A stretch of DNA of 64,000 bases from Paenibacillus xylanexedens (GTDB lineage: Bacteria; Bacillota; Bacilli; Paenibacillales; Paenibacillaceae): the NCBI RefSeq assembly GCF_007676705.1, contig NZ_VEBF01000001.1, positions 2,163,574-2,227,573 of the forward strand, given 5' to 3'. Numbering within the stretch: position 1 is the stretch's first letter; every line of letters starts with the position of its first letter. The translations under genes were made by a program, and so were the position numbers. This document shows positions 58,767 to 64,000 of this stretch, piece by piece. The notes under the pieces are model-generated. The model saw only the letters and a list, made by a program, of their open reading frames with translations, was not told the origin of the DNA and ran no database searches.

Positions 58767-59431
58767 TGCGCCCTTGGGATGCAGAAGCCGTGCGACGCGC
58801 GATGCAGGTGTATTTGGTGATGGGCAGCGTCAATACGACGCAAGACCCGGTGGAAGTGCTGCGCCAGGCCATTGCTGGCGGCATCACGCTGTTCCAGTTC
58901 CGTGAAAAGGGAACTGGCGCCCTGGTTGGCGAAGCTCGCATCACGCTTGCGATGCAGCTTCGCGAGGTGTGCAGCCAGCACGGGGTCCCGTTCATCGTGA
59001 ACGATGATGTGGAGCTGGCTGTAGCGGTGGAGGCCGACGGCGTGCATGTCGGCCAAGAAGATGCGGACGCGGCGCTGGTACGCGCCCGCATTGGAGATGG
59101 GCGGATGCTTGGCGTATCCGCCCACTCCGTGGATGAGGCGCGCCGTGCGGTGCAAGCGGGCGCCGACTATCTTGGCGTCGGGCCCATGTACCCGACGCGC
59201 TCCAAAGCGGATGCCCACGCTGTGCTGGGCCCCGCAGGGGTGGCGGAACTGCGCGCCGCAGGCATCGAAGTTCCGATTGTGGGTATCGGCGGCATTACGC
59301 CCGATACCACGGCCGCCGTGATGGCGGCTGGAGCCGACGGCGTAGCCGTCATCTCCGCCATCGCGGGCGCGGCCGATGTGCGCGCAGCGGCTGCGCAGTT
59401 CGCTGCGGCAGTGCGCGGGATGCAGGCGTAG
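58763..59431 (+). CDS. thiE: Thiamine-phosphate synthase
   Basis: A 222-residue TIM-barrel enzyme that joins HMP-PP and thiazole phosphate to make thiamine phosphate. Motifs: VLRQAIAGGITLFQFREKGT, VPFIVNDDVELAVAVEADGV, HVGQEDADAALVRARI, GADYLGVGPMYPTRSKAD, VGIGGITPDTTAAVMAAGAD, GVAVISAIA. The start is GTG 58763 or ATG 58766, overlapping thiD. The gene is strikingly GC-rich (G or C at most third positions) compared with thiD, hinting at separate origin or selection. The operon ends with a terminator at 59638-59672. Confidence 0.95.
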   Translation: MMRPWDAEAVRRAMQVYLVMGSVNTTQDPVEVLRQAIAGGITLFQFREKGTGALVGEARITLAMQLREVCSQHGVPFIVNDDVELAVAVEADGVHVGQEDADAALVRARIGDGRMLGVSAHSVDEARRAVQAGADYLGVGPMYPTRSKADAHAVLGPAGVAELRAAGIEVPIVGIGGITPDTTAAVMAAGADGVAVISAIAGAADVRAAAAQFAAAVRGMQA

Positions 59432-59588
59432 CCATGCTCTCCCTGCACTGCCAGCCCGTGGGCTGCACCGAATGCATATGTGCAGCCCACACAACTGCTC
59501 GCTCTCCTCTCCATAACAGAGGAGCCTCACAACACCCCTGCGGTACGGCAGTCTATGTCTTCGACTCAGAAGCGCATCCGCTCCCCTA

Positions 59589-59617
59589 AAGTGACTAATA
59601 CAATAATCTAGTCACTT
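59589..59617. repeat. Perfect 9-bp inverted repeat upstream of the thi terminator
   Basis: AAGTGACTA (59589-59597) and TAGTCACTT (59609-59617) are a perfect inverted repeat with an 11-bp gap. It lies between thiE and the merR-type gene and could be an operator or RNA stem. The rest of 59432-59637 holds no gene. Confidence 0.55.
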
Positions 59618-59637
59618 CTAGCTCCCTAATCCATGAT

Positions 59638-59672
59638 CAAGATGCAGCCTCCATGCTTGCATCTTGTTTTTT
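59638..59672 (+). terminator. Terminator of the thi operon
   Basis: CAAGATGCA (59638-59646) pairs perfectly with TGCATCTTG (59658-59666), followed by TTTTTT. Confidence 0.88.
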
Positions 59673-59684
59673 CATTTTCAATTG

Positions 59685-59715
59685 TTGACTCTCACGTAAC
59701 GTGACACTGTACAAT
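59685..59715 (+). promoter_or_regulatory. MerR-type promoter with 19-bp spacer and palindromic operator
   Basis: TTGACT (59685-59690), a 19-bp spacer and TACAAT (59710-59715). Inside the spacer TCACGT-A-ACGTGA (59692-59704) is a perfect palindrome. A long spacer with a dyad between -35 and -10 is the signature of MerR-family activated promoters, where the bound regulator twists the DNA. It probably drives the gene next to it (autoregulation). Confidence 0.85.
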
Positions 59716-59739
59716 CGGTGTTGTAAGGAGGTTTTACAC

Positions 59740-60483
59740 ATGGCCATGAAGGTAAAAGAAGTTGCCGAACTTGCCTCGATCAGTGTGCGCACACTGCATC
59801 ACTATGATGAGATCGGATTATTAACCCCGGACGAAGTGACTTCTGCCGGATATCGATTATATTCAGATGCCAATCTGGAACGGTTGCAGCAGATTTTGTT
59901 TTTCAAGGAACTCGACTTCTCTCTGAAGGAGATCAAAAAAATTATAAACAACCCCTCCTTCGATCCGGAGGAAGCGCTAAATATGCATCGATTAATTCTA
60001 TTGGAAAAGCGTCAACGCTTGGACCAGATGATTGCTACCATTGATAAAACAGTTTTACACGTGAGAGGAGAAATTAAAATGACAGCCAAAGAACAATTCG
60101 AAGGATTTGATTTTAGCCAGAATCCGTACGAACAGGAAGCGCGGGAGCGCTGGGGAGACCATGCCGTTGATCAGGCAAACCAGAAGCTGCACAGTCAGTC
60201 GGGTGAGAAGCAGAAGGCTCTATCCGATCAAATGAACGAAATCTACAAACATCTGGCTGCACTTCGTCACACAGAACCAGCATCTGCGGAAGCACAGGCT
60301 GGCATCAAAGAGTGGTACACTTTGCTGAACCAAATGGGAAGCTACTCACCTGAAGCCTTTAGAGGACTCGGTCAAATGTACGTGGACGATGAACGCTTCA
60401 CACGCAATATTGATCAGTTTGGCGATGGTTTGGCAGTATTTATGAGAGATGCCATGGCTGTATTTGCGGATCAAAACAAATAA
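59740..60483 (+). CDS. TipAL-like MerR regulator with TipAS drug-binding domain
   Basis: A 247-residue protein. ATG 59740 follows AAGGAGG by 8 nt. The N-terminal MerR helix-turn-helix (VKEVAELASISVRTLHHYDE, GLLTPDEVTSAGYRLYSD) is followed by the dimerisation coiled coil (about 75-115) and a C-terminal TipAS domain (NPYEQEARERWGDHAVDQAN; YSPEAFRGLGQMYVDDERFT). TipAL-type proteins bind thiopeptide and other drugs and activate their own and efflux genes. Its own promoter has the MerR 19-bp spacer. No efflux gene follows. Confidence 0.9.
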   Translation: MAMKVKEVAELASISVRTLHHYDEIGLLTPDEVTSAGYRLYSDANLERLQQILFFKELDFSLKEIKKIINNPSFDPEEALNMHRLILLEKRQRLDQMIATIDKTVLHVRGEIKMTAKEQFEGFDFSQNPYEQEARERWGDHAVDQANQKLHSQSGEKQKALSDQMNEIYKHLAALRHTEPASAEAQAGIKEWYTLLNQMGSYSPEAFRGLGQMYVDDERFTRNIDQFGDGLAVFMRDAMAVFADQNK

Positions 60484-60632
60484 TATAGACTGTCTGAGCC
60501 CATTGCAGTATTATTCATCTCTATGTCCATATTCAATTCCATAGTCATCAAGGGAGACGTCCTGATTCATGCTGTTTCAATAATCATGCACATGATATCA
60601 ATATTTCCGACATTGCCGCACATATATATACA
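60484..60632. other. Gap after the MerR-type gene
   Basis: No gene found between 60484 and the terminator. Low-complexity ATATATATA occurs near 60622-60630. The 188 bp after the terminator (60668-60855) likewise hold nothing I can name. Confidence 0.35.
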
Positions 60633-60667
60633 AAAGGGACGTACGCCCTCAGGCGTCACGTCCCTTT
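60633..60667. terminator. Strong bidirectional terminator
   Basis: AAAGGGACGTACGCC (60633-60647) pairs with GGCGT-C-ACGTCCCTTT (60652-60667) around a CTCA loop, one bulge only. It stands between convergent genes (MerR-type plus, membrane protein minus). Confidence 0.85.
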
Positions 60668-60855
60668 ATGTATCCAAGTAACTCAGCCGCAATGTGAACA
60701 ACTCATATTGGTGTTCACTCTGAGCACTTTATGAATATCTGCTATTGTTACCTTTACGCTCTCTCCGTTGTTCTTGCCAACGACAAGTGGCAGCATAAAG
60801 TAGATTGCTCTTTACTACGTTTTTCTTCCACTTCCAACGTCCAACGTCTATCGAA

Positions 60856-61338
60856 TTAAGCTCTAGGTGCGTGATCCGATGACGACGCGTCCGAAGCCAG
60901 GCTGGTTCTCGCCATACGGCCGGGAATCTGCCATGCAGACACAATCGCAAGCACAATGAATAACAAATCAATCGGTTGACTGAAATAATCCTGGAAGGTT
61001 TCCACAAACGCACTGATCATCTCGCTATCAAACACGAGTTCCATTACACTTACATCACCAAACAGTTCCGAAGTAAAGTATACCACCGTCAGATATTTAC
61101 CCAGCAAAATGCCTACGAGAGCAAAAAGTACGGCTATGATCTTATGTACTGTCGCAATTTGTTTGTTCGAGAACAATACAACTGCGTAGCCCGTGAGCGC
61201 TCCAATCAAAATGGCAATGAGTCCTACCTCATACTCGGTCATTGCAGCAATAGCTGCCCATACAATGCCTCCCAGAATGGCTGCAATTAAGCCACCAATG
61301 ATCGGCATACCGATTTTAATTCCTTGTTTCTCTTCCAC
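60856..61338 (-). CDS. Small membrane protein of unknown function
   Basis: A 160-residue protein with four hydrophobic segments: MPIIGGLIAAILGGIVWAAI, YEVGLIAILIGALTGYAVVL, HKIIAVLFALVGILLGKYLT and IDLLFIVLAIVSAWQIPG; the C-terminal tail is hydrophilic (ASDASSSDHAPRA). The start GTG 61338 follows AGGAGGG by 9 nt. The gene is monocistronic and convergent with the MerR-type gene. I recognise no named family; similar four-helix proteins are common in Paenibacillus with unknown function. Confidence 0.65.
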   Translation of the reverse strand: MEEKQGIKIGMPIIGGLIAAILGGIVWAAIAAMTEYEVGLIAILIGALTGYAVVLFSNKQIATVHKIIAVLFALVGILLGKYLTVVYFTSELFGDVSVMELVFDSEMISAFVETFQDYFSQPIDLLFIVLAIVSAWQIPGRMARTSLASDASSSDHAPRA

Positions 61339-61471
61339 GTTGTCTTTCCCTCCTGAGTCATGCTTATGCTAATTTTCCAGAAATCACCTTTCCTATGAAA
61401 CCACAAAAAGACCTATTTTTCAACAACTTTCTACTTTTAGTGACCATTCATCCCAGGCACTCTCATGATAC

Positions 61472-61513
61472 GAAAAAAATCCCTTTTAGCAGCCTAATAG
61501 CCGTAAAAGGGAT
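61472..61513 (-). terminator. Terminator of the deoxynucleoside kinase operon
   Basis: ATCCCTTTTA (61479-61488) pairs with TAAAAGGGAT (61504-61513). On the minus strand seven T (61478-61472) follow. It lies after the kinase stop at 61539. Confidence 0.8.
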
Positions 61514-61538
61514 GTTTGTCTTTGTTTGCATCTTATCT

Positions 61539-62195
61539 TTATATTTGAGCTTCCTTGGAAGGCTGAATGACAGCTGAAATCTGTGCCAAAATGGCATCTA
61601 CCGATGCCGGATCATGCACATCATACTCATCAATGTTCAGGCGCAACACAGGGCAGGCCGTAAACTGATTAATCCATACCGAATAGCGCTCATGCATGTG
61701 CTCCCAGTATGAACGATCCGTTTGAATCTCCATCTCACGGCCGCGTTCTGTAATGCGGCTCAAAATCGACGGCAGGCTGCCTTCCAGATAGATCAGTACG
61801 TCTGGATGTGGGAAATATGGTGTCATCACCATCGCTTCAAACAAACTGCTGTATGTCTCAAAATCGGTAGCAGACATGGTCCCTTGATCCGCATGCATCT
61901 GTGCAAATATGCCCGTATCTTCATAGATGGAACGATCCTGTACGAATCCTCCACCCAGTTCAAAAATCTTCTTCTGTTCCTTAAAGCGCTCTGCCAGGAA
62001 ATAAATCTGCAAATGAAAGCTCCAACGCTCGAAATCATGATAGAACTTCTCCAAATAAGGATTGTGATCAACTTGTTCCAGAGAAGTCTTGAAATTCAAA
62101 CGCTGTGCAAGTGCAGCTGTTAACGTGGATTTACCCACCCCAACCGTACCTGCTACCGTAATTAATGCATTCGATGGAATGCCATAGTTATTCAT
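61539..62195 (-). CDS. dck: Deoxynucleoside kinase (Dck-like)
   Basis: A 218-residue dNK-family kinase. P-loop VAGTVGVGKSTLTAAL (about 14-22), YFLAERFKEQKKIFELGGGF, the signature VQDRSIYEDTGIFAQM and the lid-like RITERGREMEIQTDRSYWEH. It phosphorylates deoxyadenosine/deoxycytidine with ATP for nucleotide salvage. ATG 62195 overlaps the stop of the next gene (ATATGA) and has AAAGGAG 8 nt upstream. Matches the dgk-dck pair of Bacillus. Confidence 0.88.
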   Translation of the reverse strand: MNNYGIPSNALITVAGTVGVGKSTLTAALAQRLNFKTSLEQVDHNPYLEKFYHDFERWSFHLQIYFLAERFKEQKKIFELGGGFVQDRSIYEDTGIFAQMHADQGTMSATDFETYSSLFEAMVMTPYFPHPDVLIYLEGSLPSILSRITERGREMEIQTDRSYWEHMHERYSVWINQFTACPVLRLNIDEYDVHDPASVDAILAQISAVIQPSKEAQI

Positions 62196-62824
62196 ATGAT
62201 ATACTCCTTTACCTGATTAACAATCTGCCTGAAGTGCTCAGGATGTTCTACAAAATCGAGTTGCTCCGCGTCGACTTTAATGATTACTGGCGGATTCGAG
62301 CTTTTGGCCAGATAGTCCATGCCTGTTTTGTAATCGACGATCAGTTGTTCCATATATGCCGGGTCCATATCCTGCTCAAATGAGCGTCCACGCTTGTTAA
62401 TGCGGTACATCAACGTATCGAGTTCAGCTTCAATATAGAGCACCAGATTGGGCTTCGGCAGATCATCCGTTAACAGATGATAGATTTGACGGTATTTATC
62501 CCGTTTCGTTCCCTTTAAGGTACGATCCGCAAAAATCATATTTTTATAGATATGGTAGTCCGAAATAACAGGGGTATTCTGCTCTACGTAGTGAGCCCCC
62601 GTGTCTTCCAGTTGTTTAAACCGATTACACAGAAAAAACATTTCCAATTGGAAACTCCACTCGTCGATATCCTGATAAAAGGAAGCCAGAAATGGGTTCT
62701 CTTCTACGATTTCTTTAACCAGCGGAAGGTTCAATTCATGGGAAAGCATCGTTGCCAGCGTTGTTTTCCCCGCTCCGATCGGACCTTCCACGGCAATAAA
62801 CGGGGCTGATTTCATCGTGTTCAC
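62192..62824 (-). CDS. dgk: Deoxyguanosine kinase (Dgk-like)
   Basis: A 210-residue dNK-family kinase. Motifs: FIAVEGPIGAGKTTLATML, EENPFLASFYQDIDEWSFQL, FLCNRFKQ, ISDYHIYKNMIFADRTL, RINKRGRSFEQDMDPAYMEQ. It phosphorylates deoxyguanosine. The GTG start 62824 lies 5 nt after GAGGAGG, better than the ATG four codons later. First gene of the pair; the rRNA terminator region is upstream on the same strand. Confidence 0.88.
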   Translation of the reverse strand: MNTMKSAPFIAVEGPIGAGKTTLATMLSHELNLPLVKEIVEENPFLASFYQDIDEWSFQLEMFFLCNRFKQLEDTGAHYVEQNTPVISDYHIYKNMIFADRTLKGTKRDKYRQIYHLLTDDLPKPNLVLYIEAELDTLMYRINKRGRSFEQDMDPAYMEQLIVDYKTGMDYLAKSSNPPVIIKVDAEQLDFVEHPEHFRQIVNQVKEYII

Positions 62825-63020
62825 TGTTCCTCCTCGTACTTATGCGTGTTTCCGTTTCTATATAGACCTCACCTATTGTATCACAGCTTTAAGGATTGGT
62901 ACGCCAGTATTTTATGTATAAAACAAGTCAAATCGGAACCAATACGATTGCAAACCTTCTGTCACATACGTAATTAGTTTCTATCTATTAAAATAACGCG
63001 GTATACACAATATAATAAAA

Positions 63021-63056
63021 ATAAAAAAGACACACTCGAAATCATTCAAGTGTGTC
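63021..63056 (-). terminator. rRNA operon terminator
   Basis: GACACACT (63029-63036) pairs with AGTGTGTC (63049-63056), with an inner GAA/TTC pair. T-rich DNA follows on the minus strand. It lies just after the 5S gene. Confidence 0.8.
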
Positions 63057-63064
63057 TCTGTGTT

Positions 63065-63181
63065 GCTTGGCGGCGTCCTACTCTCCCAGGACCCTGCGGT
63101 CCAAGTACCATCGGCGCTAGAGGGCTTAACGGTCGTGTTCGGGATGGGTACGTGTGGAACCCCTCCGCCATCGCCACCAAA
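63065..63181 (-). rRNA. rrf: 5S ribosomal RNA
   Basis: On the minus strand the sequence reads TTTGGTGGCGATGGCGGAGG, then GGTTCCACACGTACCCATCC, CGAACACGACCGTTAAGCCC and ends with GGAGAGTAGGACGCCGCCAA. All 5S helices and loops of the Bacillus/Paenibacillus type can be recognised, total about 116 nt. End positions are estimated to within a few nucleotides. It is followed by the rRNA terminator and preceded by the 23S gene with 80 bp between. Confidence 0.95.
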
Positions 63182-63264
63182 CGCATAGCTTAGCTTACAT
63201 TTCAGAGTTGTTGTTCTCTGAAAACTAGATTCGAAACGAAACATGCGAATTACAACTTGCTATT

Positions 63265-64000
<736 letters not shown>

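Noticed and set aside
58739..59530. A 263-residue minus-strand frame over thiE.
   Set aside because: A product of the high GC content of thiE; antisense and without RBS.
63182..63264. A tRNA between 23S and 5S rRNA.
   Set aside because: The 83-bp spacer has no cloverleaf or T-loop GGTTCRANYCC pattern.

Overview
The window looks like chromosomal DNA of a Paenibacillus-type Firmicute. The evidence is a low-to-middle GC content, strong AGGAGG-type ribosome binding sites, perfect GlnR/TnrA boxes, SLH and plant-polysaccharide enzymes (GH30, GH3, PL3), a YkoEDC-type ECF importer and the rRNA sequence at the right edge. This assignment comes from gene content only; no database was searched. No prophage, insertion sequence or CRISPR array is visible.

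Layout from left to right. 1-2.9 kb: the truncated 5' end of a threonine-aldolase-like lyase, a LysR regulator facing a quinone-oxidoreductase-like enzyme, a small membrane-anchored protein that seems to start at CTG, and an orphan colicin-type immunity protein. 2.97-11.5 kb (all minus strand): a compact unit of two cobalamin-binding radical SAM proteins, a HemN-like radical SAM protein, a family-5 solute-binding protein without a signal peptide, a 54-residue peptide with its own strong RBS, and an MFS exporter. I read this as an undescribed RiPP (modified peptide) locus, and it is the main discovery candidate. 11.8-24.7 kb: a formate/nitrite-type channel, a long WXG100 protein, a broken GNAT gene, GH30 and GH3 glycosidases, and a 1656-residue DUF4132 protein with a small partner.

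24.9-31 kb: nitrate assimilation. nasC and nasB (minus) and a narK-type transporter (plus) are divergent. Each promoter has a perfect GlnR/TnrA box over its -35 element, and each leader carries a two-hexaloop ANTAR-type antitermination element followed by an intrinsic terminator. The two operons would therefore answer jointly to nitrogen status and to a nitrate/nitrite-sensing ANTAR protein encoded elsewhere. 31-40 kb: fabF facing an XRE/MmyB-type regulator, an OmpR-type response regulator, a large hybrid histidine kinase, a single PAS protein and a chemoreceptor.

40-49.3 kb (minus): a metQ-metI-metN-like ABC importer whose ATPase lacks the usual C-terminal domain, a beta-propeller protein, the ykoEDC ECF importer under a TPP riboswitch, and a PL3 pectate lyase. 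49.5-53.6 kb: an AT-rich SLH surface protein and a radical SAM/SPASM protein. 53.8-59.4 kb (plus): a second TPP riboswitch followed by thiZ-thiX-thiY-like pyrimidine import and thiM-thiD-thiE salvage. 59.7-64 kb: a TipAL-like MerR regulator with a 19-bp-spacer promoter, a small membrane protein, two deoxynucleoside kinases, and the 3' end of an rRNA operon (5S and part of 23S, minus strand).
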